Virus record (IMG/VR): IMGVR_UViG_3300035191_000015
Coordinates: 1 to 32,888 of that record
Direction: 5' to 3' (one strand)
DNA: 32,888 nt
Source: a virus
Shown: positions 13,301 to 22,051 of the stretch, one piece after another
Layout of the letters: each line of letters opens with the position of its first letter
Position numbering within the stretch: the first letter of the stretch is position 1
Notes under the pieces: generated by a model
The model's input: only the letters and a program-made list of their open reading frames with translations
The model's database searches: none
Told to the model about the DNA's origin: nothing
Position numbers and translations under genes: made by a program

Positions 13301-16300
13301 GTCCGGCACCATGCCCTTCATGGCCTGTTGGATGATCGCCTTCTTCTGGGCGGTGTTGAGGCCCTTGATGAACGTGTGAAGCTCCTCCGGGGCCGTGGGG
13401 GTGTACATCTGCCAGATCGAAAGAATGTCTTCCGGCGTGACGCCGATCGTCTTTTCGATGAACTCCTCGATTTCCTCCTCGTACTCGATCCGCGTTTCCT
13501 TCTTGGCCTGTTTCCGCAGCCGATCGCGGTCTTGTTTCGAGATGAAGTCCACCGGCTCCGTGGGAAGCCTGGAGATTGTGTGTTTCAGGTACTTCACGAG
13601 CCCTGCAATGCGCCCAAGGATGTTCCCACGGCTCAGGGTGCCTTCCGGCAGGAAGTCGATCCAGTGGCCGATCTCGTGCGCCAGCGTGGATGCTGCCTGA
13701 TGCGGATCGCGGAAGATCGCCGCCTGGAGCTGGATCTCGCCGGAGCGCCGATCGCCCTTCTTGTGCTGGAACATGCCTCGCACGAACGGGTTCCGCGCCA
13801 CCAGGCGCTTGACCTTCGGGAACTTGCCCTTGCCGAGCGCAACCGCGAGCTCAACGAGCTCGGGGAAGGCCAGCGAGAAGACGTCCCGCTCATGTGTCTT
13901 CCGGCCCTCCGGGATGACGCCAGCGATCTCCGGGCTCGGGTCTTCGCCGGAGCCCTTCACGTCTCGTTCCCCGGTCCTGGCCGCCGCATAGTCTCCGAGG
14001 GAGGCGTTGTTAGCTCCCCCGGTGGGCTGCGTCGGTGGGCTGTCCAGGCCCTTGACCACGAGCTCCCCGTCTTCAACGGGGTACCACATTGCGATCCCGG
14101 CGAGCTCGTCGTTCTTGAAGAACGCCACCATGCTCTTGTTGTCAGCGTTCTTGTCGTAGCGGACCTCGTCGAACTCAATCGCCTCTTTCATGAACTCGTG
14201 AGTGTCCAGGCGCAGGGTCCGATCAGGGATGATCTCGCCTTTCTCGTCCACGAACACCGCGTAGCCCACCGACTCAGGAACGAACGTGTTCTTCTCGCCG
14301 ATCGAGCCGTAAATCTCACGGTGCGTGGTGTAGATCTGGTAGCCGAGGAACTCTGCCTTGTCGGTGAACTTCCGGGCCTGGTCCACGATTCTTTTGGCAT
14401 CCGGCTTTTTCGAGACGTCTTCCTTGATTTTCTTGACGTGCTTGCCTGCCGGAGTGTTGAGCAGCGCATCTTGCGAGATCCAGAACTCGCCGTTCGTCCA
14501 ATCCCCCTGTTCCGTCTTGTAAGACGTCTTCCGTTCGGGGAATGCCGCTGTTTTCGAGTAGTGCATCTTCGCACCGAGCGCAGGAACCGAGAATTTCTTC
14601 GGCTTCACCCTCGTGGAGTTAATCGTCGAGCTCGTCATTTTCGCCGGCTTGTGATCTTTCAGCGAGAACATGGGGTGTTTCGAGGGCTTTTTGCCGGTCA
14701 TGGTGTAGATGAAGTCCGCGACACCCTTCGGGTTTAGATAGAAGGTGCCATCTTCCGGGACGGCCATTTTCACGATGATCGGCTCATCTTGTGGAACAAT
14801 TTCTTTCTTCTTCAAGCGGTCGAAATAGGCATCCTCGAGCTCCTGGTTCCAGACCTTGGGCAAATTCTCCTTGATCCACTTTTCCTGAGTTGCCGAAAAC
14901 CCTCGAGCTGTGGGGTTGACCTTGGAACCCTTCGTCCCCACAACGCTCCTCGCATCGCCCGTGACCTCGATGACCTTCGGGCCTTGCGTTGCGGCAGGGC
15001 CAGTCTCCATCGTCTTGATCTCGTCAAGCGTGAGTCGATCGCCCTTTTCAGCCTGCGCCCAGATTTCGTTGGCAAGGCTCGTTGCGCTCTCGAGCTTGAA
15101 CGGAACGGACGTAATCACGAATGGGCGGACGTCCGGGCGTTTCAACACCACGGCCCATTTGCTCAACCCGCCATGCTGCGCCTTCGAGTAGTCCGGGTGC
15201 TGGCGTATGAGCATCCTCTCGCCGGCCCATTCAATCCATCTGTCCCTGGCGCGGTACTTGAGCTTCTTGACTGCGTCCTCGCGTGAGCCGGGGAAGGCAA
15301 CATCTTCCTTCTCTTTCGGCTTCGGTGTAACGACCTCCTCGACGGGGGGCTCGGGAATCTCTTTTCCGGCTCCGCCGTAATGCTTGTCGATCTGTTCGCG
15401 AACGCGAGTTTTCATGTCCCACACGGCCCAAGCTCGGGCCTCCTGCTCAGACGTGAACTTCCCGTTGCGCCCACCACGTATCGTGTCGAGATTGTTCCCC
15501 GCCTCCGGGGTGTACCAATCGCGCTCGACGGTCCAGTAGTTGTCGGACTGTGGGTCCTGAAGCACCTCATAGGCGAAATGCGGAGGATCCTCGAGATCTA
15601 CAGGCCACACCGCATGTTTCATGTCACCGTAGCCCTTGTCGGAGATCCGGTCGAGCTCGATCTGGAGCCGTTCCATCAGGCTTCGATAGGTCTTTGCGCG
15701 ACTGGCTTTGGTGGGAGCCGCTTTTCCTGGTGCCTCGGCCTGCCCTGTGTAGGTGAAACGCGCACGTAGTTGCTTTTCCGTGAACGAGTGCTTGTGGTTG
15801 TCATCGAACAGGAGTTGGTAGTTGATGATCCCCTTCTTGTTGGGTGTGGCTTTGAGAATCTGCACTCCCATGCCGTCGCGGTTGCGCTTCCACTTCGCGC
15901 CGATCTGGAGTTGGTCCTCGCGCTCGGCTTTCGGGACCTCACCAAGAGTGAAAACGGGCATCATCCCGCTTTCTTGCTGCATGGTGATCTCGTTGTCCCG
16001 AACCATGTTCTCTAGGAGTTCGGAGTACGGCTTCTTGGCCGTCATCGGTTCCTCGAGGCCGCGAATGATCTCGTTGATCGCCAGAGGGCCGTCCGCTTGT
16101 TCGAGCAGAGTGATGATGTCTTCTTTCGCCCGCTGCCGAAAACCGCTGTCCGTGTCTTGGATCTCTTTGACGAGCTGGTCGATCGTAAGGCCCTTTGCCC
16201 AATCGGAAACAACGGCGTCTTGCGGCACGACGTCCCCGCCGTACCACTCGCGGAGCTCGGCGGCCATCTTTTCGGGATCGCGCAGAGCTCCAAGGTAGGT

Positions 16301-18505
16301 CGGGTCCTCCTGTGGCTTGCGCCCGCGCTTTTTGTAGGGCAGCTCGCCTTTTACTTCTTTCGGGGTCGGGGCTTCGGCCGGGGCCGCTTCTTGCCCTTTT
16401 TGCAAGGCATCTGGACCTCCCTTCTGTTCCGGTGGGGCTGCGCTCTTTTCGCGCATGTCGTCTCGAATCCAGCGCAGCGCAGCATCTCGATTCCCGAACT
16501 TTTTTTCGCCATCGTCACGGAAGAACTCCCGGTTCCCATTCATGACGCGCTCGACGGTGTATTGGTAATCACCTTCTCGCACGATCTTGTAGGACAGCTT
16601 CGGCCCGCCTGGGAGATTGAAGTACGCGAAACCGCGTTCCTTGAGGCGCTTGAGCGTCTGGGTCATGGCCTCGGAGATTTCCTCGTCCCCTGGCCGCTGC
16701 GGCGTCGGCACGGCGGCCTCTACGGCGGCCTCCGCCTCGCCCGGTTCTCTCGGGGTGTCGAGGAACTTGGCGAAGTTCCGAGCATCTTCCTCGATCGGCA
16801 ACGGCTCGGTGAGCACCGATTTCCCGTCCTTGTCGAGCACGAGCCACCCACCCTCTGGGTGTTCCTCGACCGTGTGGGGGCCTCTGGGCGCTTCCTCAAC
16901 ACCCTCCGAAACCTTTTTCAGTCGATAGCCAAGCTGACCGGCTCGCTCGAGCTGCTCGACGCGGCCCGCATCACGAAGGGCGTACACGGCCTCCTCGACC
17001 TGGTCGAGCGGCTGCTCCCTCAACCGCGCAGCGGCGATGATCTCCTCCGCCGTCCACACCTTGTCTTCACCGGCAAGGATGCTCATCACAGTCTCTTTTG
17101 CGGCCTCGAGTGGGCCTGCCTTTTCCTTCGGTGGGAGCTCGGGGACGTCCTCCGGCTTCACCTGGCGCTCGAGGGAACGCCTGACTGTGAACAACTCAAG
17201 CTGCGCTTCCTCGATCTGGTCTTTGGGGACTCCCATCATCTCGGCGGCCTGGAAGTCCGAAATCATGTTGGAAGCCCACATCGACAACGTGCGGTTGTCC
17301 TGTTTCAGCCAGTCCGGCGCTCGCCGCATCAAGTCGATCTGGTAGCCCTCTGGAGCCTCGGGCCTTGCAGCACGTCTACGGTTCTCAAATTCGGGCGCAG
17401 GACGGCTCGGAGCCTCTGGGGGTACCTGGGGGGCACCCCCGGCCCCCGGCGGCTGTTCTGGCGGCCTGGAGGGCGCTGGTGGGGCTTCTGCGGGCGGTTC
17501 TGTGTCCGGTGGTAGACGGAGATCCGTCTTTTCCGCCCTCTGAATCGTCTTTTCGCCCTTTTTCCACGCCTTCTCGATCTGTTTCACCCTTGCAAGGTCA
17601 CCCGCCTCCACCGCCGCGTTGAGCTCACCCATCATCTGCGTTCGGTACTCGACCTCCGCTCGAGTCGCGTTCTTCCCCGCGAAATCGGGGTGCATCTCTC
17701 GAGCCAGCTTCTTGCCTCGAGCTGCAAGGCGACGAGCTGCCGCCTCGTTGAAGCCTTTGACCATGAGGAACCGCACGACGTCATCGACTGCCGCATGGGC
17801 CAGTCCGAGCGCAGCAACACTCGCCGCCCCGCCGCCGATGTTGAGGATTGCGCTTTCCGGGGTTGCCTCACCTTGCGTGATCTCTTTTGCCGTTTCGAGG
17901 GCTCCAGCGCCAGCACCGAACCGGCCTCCTGCCGCTGTCCGCTCGAGGAGAGTCGGGAGGGCTCCAGCGCCGCGCTTCATGGCGGCCACTTCTCCAGCAC
18001 CAGGCCCAAAAGCACCTGTTGGGCCGAGCATCATCCACGGGGCCAGAGCTCCCATGAACGCGCCGAGCTCGGATTCGGCCGCGTGCTCGCCGAACTGTTC
18101 CGCTTGTGCGCCGAGGGCCTCCGCTCCTGCCTGGATCGGGTCATGACCAGGAATCACAGCTCCGAGAGCCTGTGCGGGAAGATTCGCAACATCTAGGAAC
18201 GTCTCGCCGGCACCGCCGTAGGCTCCCTCAATGAACTCTGCCGGGGTTGGGTCGTTCTCTGCCATCCAACGCGCAGCTGCCGCAGGGGCTCCGGTGAGCT
18301 TCTCGAAATACTCGCCGGGAGCCATCGTCGGCGGCTGTTCACGCTCCTGGACGGCCATCGCCGGGGGTTGGGCCGGGGGGGTGGCCTCAACCCAATCGGC
18401 AGGCGGCGCAGCAAGCGCCTGTTGGACGGCCCGATCTATCACATGATCCGGGGTCTCGTCCGGGAAATGGAGCCTGCGGCCGTCCGGGAGGTGGGCTGTT
18501 CTCAT
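10298..18505 (-). CDS. Giant polyvalent virion protein: J-like, zincin and LPD38 modules (2735 aa)
   Basis: This single frame takes a quarter of the window. Residues 1-30 form a short module (LPDGRRLHFPDETPDHVI) common at the start of phage polyvalent proteins. Residues 255-310 resemble a DnaJ J-domain, with HPD at 272-274 and ELNAAVEAGD after it. Pro-rich linkers separate winged-helix-like segments near 465-540 and 790-860. A zincin motif HEIGH lies at 1610-1614, with E1816 (KEVYAD) a likely third ligand. The long helical remainder, roughly 2190-2640, resembles LPD38 (large polyvalent protein-associated domain). The protein is probably packaged and ejected with the DNA, as N4 and T7 internal proteins are. 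The start overlaps the previous stop as ATGA. Module calls are by motif only. Confidence 0.8.
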   Translation of the reverse strand: MRTAHLPDGRRLHFPDETPDHVIDRAVQQALAAPPADWVEATPPAQPPAMAVQEREQPPTMAPGEYFEKLTGAPAAAARWMAENDPTPAEFIEGAYGGAGETFLDVANLPAQALGAVIPGHDPIQAGAEALGAQAEQFGEHAAESELGAFMGALAPWMMLGPTGAFGPGAGEVAAMKRGAGALPTLLERTAAGGRFGAGAGALETAKEITQGEATPESAILNIGGGAASVAALGLAHAAVDDVVRFLMVKGFNEAAARRLAARGKKLAREMHPDFAGKNATRAEVEYRTQMMGELNAAVEAGDLARVKQIEKAWKKGEKTIQRAEKTDLRLPPDTEPPAEAPPAPSRPPEQPPGAGGAPQVPPEAPSRPAPEFENRRRAARPEAPEGYQIDLMRRAPDWLKQDNRTLSMWASNMISDFQAAEMMGVPKDQIEEAQLELFTVRRSLERQVKPEDVPELPPKEKAGPLEAAKETVMSILAGEDKVWTAEEIIAAARLREQPLDQVEEAVYALRDAGRVEQLERAGQLGYRLKKVSEGVEEAPRGPHTVEEHPEGGWLVLDKDGKSVLTEPLPIEEDARNFAKFLDTPREPGEAEAAVEAAVPTPQRPGDEEISEAMTQTLKRLKERGFAYFNLPGGPKLSYKIVREGDYQYTVERVMNGNREFFRDDGEKKFGNRDAALRWIRDDMREKSAAPPEQKGGPDALQKGQEAAPAEAPTPKEVKGELPYKKRGRKPQEDPTYLGALRDPEKMAAELREWYGGDVVPQDAVVSDWAKGLTIDQLVKEIQDTDSGFRQRAKEDIITLLEQADGPLAINEIIRGLEEPMTAKKPYSELLENMVRDNEITMQQESGMMPVFTLGEVPKAEREDQLQIGAKWKRNRDGMGVQILKATPNKKGIINYQLLFDDNHKHSFTEKQLRARFTYTGQAEAPGKAAPTKASRAKTYRSLMERLQIELDRISDKGYGDMKHAVWPVDLEDPPHFAYEVLQDPQSDNYWTVERDWYTPEAGNNLDTIRGGRNGKFTSEQEARAWAVWDMKTRVREQIDKHYGGAGKEIPEPPVEEVVTPKPKEKEDVAFPGSREDAVKKLKYRARDRWIEWAGERMLIRQHPDYSKAQHGGLSKWAVVLKRPDVRPFVITSVPFKLESATSLANEIWAQAEKGDRLTLDEIKTMETGPAATQGPKVIEVTGDARSVVGTKGSKVNPTARGFSATQEKWIKENLPKVWNQELEDAYFDRLKKKEIVPQDEPIIVKMAVPEDGTFYLNPKGVADFIYTMTGKKPSKHPMFSLKDHKPAKMTSSTINSTRVKPKKFSVPALGAKMHYSKTAAFPERKTSYKTEQGDWTNGEFWISQDALLNTPAGKHVKKIKEDVSKKPDAKRIVDQARKFTDKAEFLGYQIYTTHREIYGSIGEKNTFVPESVGYAVFVDEKGEIIPDRTLRLDTHEFMKEAIEFDEVRYDKNADNKSMVAFFKNDELAGIAMWYPVEDGELVVKGLDSPPTQPTGGANNASLGDYAAARTGERDVKGSGEDPSPEIAGVIPEGRKTHERDVFSLAFPELVELAVALGKGKFPKVKRLVARNPFVRGMFQHKKGDRRSGEIQLQAAIFRDPHQAASTLAHEIGHWIDFLPEGTLSRGNILGRIAGLVKYLKHTISRLPTEPVDFISKQDRDRLRKQAKKETRIEYEEEIEEFIEKTIGVTPEDILSIWQMYTPTAPEELHTFIKGLNTAQKKAIIQQAMKGMVPDELKRFGKTVREYTGKKIKVKRVKFTNPEQRFRELLYEELKKRDLVTKEEIWNETWGLSVEWRPLGDNPSASYLKYRKNGKEVYADVISAFLNDPALVKQRAPTTYDMLLGWMDAKPEFQATWQDLQQLASDRDMLDDHRLQRYLEMVAKGEEKRMQELTKRREGLNLAQSILHTMLESKQSWYNARRALKKARKYDPAKDPLFKLEEMLYHNSAIAWYLDLWTAEVLGPVRQIMSDVELGGWLGLKRAAVDEELGGRASKANPLGLSGEYAQRTLDKLKQRFSVEDQEVIMQALEGFAGMRHQLFNMVEEAKMLKPSLLKHMRDSVHGYSTYQVIDFLEDLPDGWVYPQVGTLKEIGNPLVETVLKDVAMLRMAHRNQAVSEAIAWLREFFPEKVIDGQFKRGARGRKHYLQAQDARGVDGAEYELVRWLSHGTMMGAYIPKDFAKGLKSPKGSGQLHRQWALATRALRAVMVDHNPFWPIWNIQRDTKAFLKKLPVGKIVEVPLPGGKKIRMVDPLTPVAQVTYELWRALPDAWKDVYRDTRTPIVREMLKNRALIQTGLRFWKAGDITEEEASRLLLERYGLKPQDHENVVHNTLNRISRLLSDPGQLTERVVKIAGYRYLKEHRHELGLTMPEIASLTRRSVGTPDIMAGGDAKKVYNSVWLFSNVAAQDIRTSTEAADKDPAVYAQKIFWYTLFPKMMLGFGAAGLLGPGLKAVFDRIPDHDKANYQIVPLGLTKDGKAVYLRFPEDHISQALGAIFWKTLTDREDFLQDFWHTFNQNFPFGLGSLNPYVDVMRQWGQYATGQNPQDFYRGRPVIPESVFKTGNRSEMRSYMLKHTWNNLGLHVLFDFNTENQGDPGSELERATRIPGLNQLLKRFIKVSDYGLQEKIWESIMAEREIRSARTLERDKMILEILKRDPSMSDRAVQARFLASGVEPAYKDDKGHKKLTTRIQTLRWRYFGDPWQRAASRVNRKEDEQMIEEMRKADEALLGRRSKR

Positions 18506-19488
18506 TGGATGCGGTTCCCCTGTGCGTCGTAGTACAGGTCATTCCCTCCACCGCCTGCGCCCGTTGGCGCATGGCTCGGTACCGTCTGGCCGCTGCCCGG
18601 AGCACCAGGCGGAACGGAGGTTGGGTCGAGAATGGCCGGGTTCGCGATCGTCGCTTGCCCCTCTTGCTGGAGATAGAGCCGGTCCAGCTTGCGTTGAGCA
18701 AGGCGCAACTGATCCTGGAGGATGCTCGCCTCATTTTGGAGCTTGATTGACAGAGCCGCCGACTCTGGATCGCCGCCACCCTTTGAAATGACAATCGCCA
18801 AGTTGCGTTGCTTCGCACGGTTTTGGTCGAGCTGGCTTTCCAGCCTTTTCTTGTTGACCCTCGCCTCGAGCACATCATCGGAATCTGCCGCTGGCGTTGC
18901 GGGGTTCTTGATCTGGTGGAGACGCTCCTGCCACTCAATGTATGAGTTCTGATAGGCCGGATCCTCGATGTACTGCATCTCGTCGCCTTTGGTGCGAGCC
19001 CAAATCCCCGGAACCTTGGTTTCCTTGAAGTCCTTGAGCGCCTCTTGCACCGACTGCGGGCCTGCCGCGTAAACCTGCCCGGTGCCGTACTGCGTCGGGA
19101 CCGGAAACTGGCCCTTCGGAAGCCCAGATGAGTAGGCAGAGATCTCCTCGGGGCTCATGAACTCCGGCTCCTCCTGGTCGCGCTCCTCGAAGTATTCCTG
19201 GAACGCCTTCGTGCTTTTGTAGGGGTCATGGCGGGCCATGATCCGCAAGAGCTGCGCGTCCGTGCTGGTGTCCTCGCCGAGAAGGCCGGTGAGCTCCTCT
19301 GCATCAGCTCGGCGCTTCGCCTCGAGGCGCTGGCGCTCGAGGGCCTCCTCCTCTCTGCGCTGATCCTCACGGCGTCCACGCTGGAGGGCCTCCCTCACGG
19401 ACAGGCTGGTGCGAATGCCGCTCCCCAAGTACGGGTTGAGTCCGGCGACGAACCCAAGGCTCGGGAACAGCCAGTCTTGTGTTGCCAT
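18502..19488 (-). CDS. Coiled-coil virion protein candidate (328 aa)
   Basis: The protein opens with WLFPSLGFVAGLNPYLGSGI and then has two long charged helical regions (about 33-65, Arg/Glu-rich, and 205-275), both likely coiled coils. Between and after lie Pro/Gly-rich segments. No enzyme motif is visible. Its position between the head-tail genes and the giant protein, and its size, suit an ejection or internal virion protein. The ATG at 19488 follows GAGGGGG. I do not recognise a named family. Confidence 0.65.
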   Translation of the reverse strand: MATQDWLFPSLGFVAGLNPYLGSGIRTSLSVREALQRGRREDQRREEEALERQRLEAKRRADAEELTGLLGEDTSTDAQLLRIMARHDPYKSTKAFQEYFEERDQEEPEFMSPEEISAYSSGLPKGQFPVPTQYGTGQVYAAGPQSVQEALKDFKETKVPGIWARTKGDEMQYIEDPAYQNSYIEWQERLHQIKNPATPAADSDDVLEARVNKKRLESQLDQNRAKQRNLAIVISKGGGDPESAALSIKLQNEASILQDQLRLAQRKLDRLYLQQEGQATIANPAILDPTSVPPGAPGSGQTVPSHAPTGAGGGGNDLYYDAQGNRIQ

Positions 19489-19491
19489 GAG

Positions 19492-20214
19492 TTACCCCCT
19501 CAGAGCTGATGCAACGGTTTGCCTTTGCGGTGGTGCGGCGAAACCCATCGGCTGCCCGAACATGGAGTAGTTCTGCGGCTTGCGCTGGCGCGGTGCGGTT
19601 CCAACACCGGGCGTCGGCATTGGGCGGACCTGTGGCGCGAGCGTTGGGCCAGCCTGCGGCGCTTGGGCCGACAGCGTCGGACCCTGTGGCCGACCGATCA
19701 TCGGCATGTTCCCCCACTTGGCGAGAATGTCGGCCCACGGGTTGCCGCCTGGTCCCATCGGGCGCGGTCCAGCACTTCCGTATGGCCCTATCGGGCGCGG
19801 CCCGAACGGGGTTGAGCCTCGAGGCCCGAGCGTTGCACCCACGGAACCGGGCTTGAAACGCGGCCTGGTGTTATCCCACTCGGGGCCGGTCTGACGCTGT
19901 GGCCTGAAATACTCGTATTTCTCATACGGGGTGAGCCGGTTGTACTTGTCCGAGAGTCCACCGCGACCGCCAGGAATCATCGGCATGGGTCCACGCGACG
20001 GCATCGGACGGCTGCGATCCATCACGGCCCGTTCTTGTGGCGGCGATTCGTTTGCCTTCCGGTAAATGTCCGCGTTGGCACCGTACCTTTCGGTGAAAAA
20101 GTCGTTCGCCGGCTGCGGAACAGCGCGATCCATTGGAGCGCGATCCATCATGCGCGGACGCCCTCGATCCGACATGGCCGCGAGCTGTGGAAGCATCTGA
20201 AAGAAGTTTCCCAT
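19492..20214 (-). CDS. Pro/Gly/Arg-rich disordered protein (240 aa)
   Basis: The sequence is dominated by Pro, Gly, Arg and Met with short repeats such as GPRPIGP and GPRPMGP and several PMP or MDR elements; little regular structure is expected. A hydrophobic N-terminal motif (MGNFFQMLPQLAAM) may be a targeting or packaging element. The ATG at 20214 follows GGGGGG. Coding is supported by exact fit between neighbours. The protein is probably carried in the virion with the adjacent low-complexity proteins. Confidence 0.6.
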   Translation of the reverse strand: MGNFFQMLPQLAAMSDRGRPRMMDRAPMDRAVPQPANDFFTERYGANADIYRKANESPPQERAVMDRSRPMPSRGPMPMIPGGRGGLSDKYNRLTPYEKYEYFRPQRQTGPEWDNTRPRFKPGSVGATLGPRGSTPFGPRPIGPYGSAGPRPMGPGGNPWADILAKWGNMPMIGRPQGPTLSAQAPQAGPTLAPQVRPMPTPGVGTAPRQRKPQNYSMFGQPMGFAAPPQRQTVASALRG

Positions 20215-20224
20215 CTTGTCCCCC

Positions 20225-20758
20225 CTATCGCCGCGCCATCTGGCGCAGCATGAATTTCACCGACACCGGGTCGATCTGTGTGAATCTTCCACCGCCCGGA
20301 AGGGCTGGTGGTCGCGGAGCTCTCGGCATCATCTGTTGAACAGCGCCGCCGATTTCCGCTCCCATACCGATTTTCTCGAGGGCTCCAGGCCCCTCTTGGC
20401 CGCCACTCGGCAGACCAGAAGGGTTCTCGAGCGCGGAGTAGTCGTCTTTCAGCTGGTCCCCGAAAACGCTCTTGGTTGGGGCCATGCCCTCTTTGATCGC
20501 GTCCTGGTACCTCGAGCTGCCCGGACGGAGCACGTCACCCACCTTCGGCGGCCCAAAGGGGCTCGACATGGGCGAGAAGGGGTCCTGTGGCCCTGGAGGG
20601 TTCGACATGGGCGCGAACATCTGGGCGCTCACCGGGTTCTCTGCCATCGGCATCCCGCCGATCATTCCCGTCTGGGGCAGGTCTGGAGCACCGGGCTTCC
20701 CGGCATTCTTCATGTCGGAAATGGCCTTGATCATCATCATGATTGTCATCGGGTCCAT
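20225..20758 (-). CDS. Pro/Met-rich virion protein candidate (177 aa)
   Basis: A short hydrophobic N-terminus (MDPMTIMMMIKAISDMK) precedes Pro/Gly/Met-rich sequence with a repeated SPFGPP/SNPPGP-like element, then a Gly-rich C-terminus. No domain is recognised. GGAGGA lies six bases before the ATG at 20758, overlapping the previous stop. It belongs to a run of four genes (22051 to 18502) that share low complexity and are probably internal virion or ejection components. Confidence 0.6.
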   Translation of the reverse strand: MDPMTIMMMIKAISDMKNAGKPGAPDLPQTGMIGGMPMAENPVSAQMFAPMSNPPGPQDPFSPMSSPFGPPKVGDVLRPGSSRYQDAIKEGMAPTKSVFGDQLKDDYSALENPSGLPSGGQEGPGALEKIGMGAEIGGAVQQMMPRAPRPPALPGGGRFTQIDPVSVKFMLRQMARR

Positions 20759-20767
20759 TGTTTCCTC

Positions 20768-22051
20768 CTACCCGAACAGTCCGGGCTTGTCGCTGGTGGC
20801 CTTGGAGCCGAAGGTACTCGGGATCATCCCGAACGGCCCGCCGAGCGCCTGCTCGAATGCGGCTGCCTTCCTGAGCCACTCGTTGTAGTCGGCGTCGGAC
20901 TGCTCCTGCCGAATGCCGCGCATCGTTCCGCCAACGTCCATGAGGTTGCGGATCTGGTCGAGCATCCGCTGTTGCTCACGGTCGCCCAGGCCGAGCGCAA
21001 GATCGCTCAGACGTTCCGTTCCGCCGCGCAACCGGCCGCCGATCTCTCCGAGCGCCCCAAGAGCCTCAGAGCGAGCTCCGCGCTTTCTTCCGCCGAGGTC
21101 GAAGAACCGATTGGCCTGTTCACTCAGGGCATCTCCGACTCGGACGTTTCGGCGCTCCATCGCGTTTGCCACGTCGGTAGCCACCGGCAAGGCCCGCTGG
21201 TTGAAGGCGAGCCCCATAGCTGCGGGGAGGGCTCCGCTCGTCCCGAGGCCGGAGAGGGCGGCCATGTTGGCGAGCATCGGGGCCGTGGAGCTCGTGAACG
21301 CCTCCTCCATTGCCTTGTAGCGCGGATCTTCTTGAATGCCGCCGTAGTCGAGCCCCTGGAGGTGACTAACCTTGTTCCCCCCGAGCTCGATACTGCGTCC
21401 CTCCTCGCCCATCGTGCGGCCCCAATCGAGGGCGAGATCCTGCATGGCCTGCTCTTGCCAGTTCGTGTTGTCGAGGCGGCCAGCCTGGTTCCAGGCCATG
21501 TCGTACATGCCCGGAGCTGCGCCGGATCGGACAACCGTATCTGCGGCCATCTCCTCCCACGGTGCGGGGCCGTAGACGTGTCTGCCGGCGTCACCCCAGA
21601 AGCCTTCCTCTGGAGCCTCGAATCCGCCAGCGCCACCGGCCCGAGACGTCCAATCGGTCCACCCCTGTTGCGGGTCCATCTGCCACCAGGGCAAATCAGG
21701 CTGCATGCGGCCACTTGGGTCTCTGGGCGGTGGGTAGCCCCCGCCACCGCCTCCCGTGGTGCTGTAGGCCCCACCACCGGGGAGTTGCGTGGTGTCGGCG
21801 GGGTCCTTGGGGTTGCCCCCGCCACCTCCGCCACCTCCGCCACCTCCGCCTCCGCCACCGCCTCCACCTGGCGCACCTCCGCCAAAGAAGCCCGGAATCA
21901 TCTGTTCCGCGCCTCCCTGTTGGAAGTATTGGTACATGTCGCCGGTTTGCTGGAGGACGGGCGCAATCGCCTCCCGAATCCACTCCGGGATCTGCACGGA
22001 GGTTTCGCTCGTCTGCTCCCCGCCGAAAAGAATGTCAAAAATACCGCCCAT
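20768..22051 (-). CDS. Glycine-tract virion protein (427 aa)
   Basis: The protein starts with MGGIFDILFGG and an amphipathic segment, then has 18 glycines in a row (residues 62-79) and further Gly/Pro-rich sequence to about 110. The C-terminal two thirds are helical (for example MANMAALSGLGTSGALPAAM and the region 300-415), of the kind seen in podovirus ejection proteins. The start overlaps the GNAT-like gene's stop as TGATG. I do not recognise a named family. The glycine tract is coded by a GCC-rich simple repeat and may vary in length. Confidence 0.65.
   Translation of the reverse strand: MGGIFDILFGGEQTSETSVQIPEWIREAIAPVLQQTGDMYQYFQQGGAEQMIPGFFGGGAPGGGGGGGGGGGGGGGGGGNPKDPADTTQLPGGGAYSTTGGGGGGYPPPRDPSGRMQPDLPWWQMDPQQGWTDWTSRAGGAGGFEAPEEGFWGDAGRHVYGPAPWEEMAADTVVRSGAAPGMYDMAWNQAGRLDNTNWQEQAMQDLALDWGRTMGEEGRSIELGGNKVSHLQGLDYGGIQEDPRYKAMEEAFTSSTAPMLANMAALSGLGTSGALPAAMGLAFNQRALPVATDVANAMERRNVRVGDALSEQANRFFDLGGRKRGARSEALGALGEIGGRLRGGTERLSDLALGLGDREQQRMLDQIRNLMDVGGTMRGIRQEQSDADYNEWLRKAAAFEQALGGPFGMIPSTFGSKATSDKPGLFG
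21815..21868 (-). repeat. Glycine-codon simple repeat
   Basis: Eighteen consecutive glycine codons form a near-periodic stretch in which GGCGGAGGT-type units recur. Such a tract can slip during replication, so length differences between related phages are expected. It lies near the N-terminus of the 427-residue virion protein. Confidence 0.8.

Noticed and set aside
12668-14737. A 689-codon open frame on the plus strand opposite the giant gene
   Set aside because: It mirrors a high-GC minus-strand gene with strong protein motifs (HEIGH, LPD38). It has no ribosome binding site, low-complexity Leu/Arg/Val content and no recognisable motif. Similar long antisense frames at 16097-17515 and 20216-22144 were rejected for the same reason.
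10298-18505. The giant protein considered as an N4-type virion RNA polymerase
   Set aside because: Size and position are similar, but I could not find the T7-like polymerase motifs, while zincin and LPD38-like features are visible.
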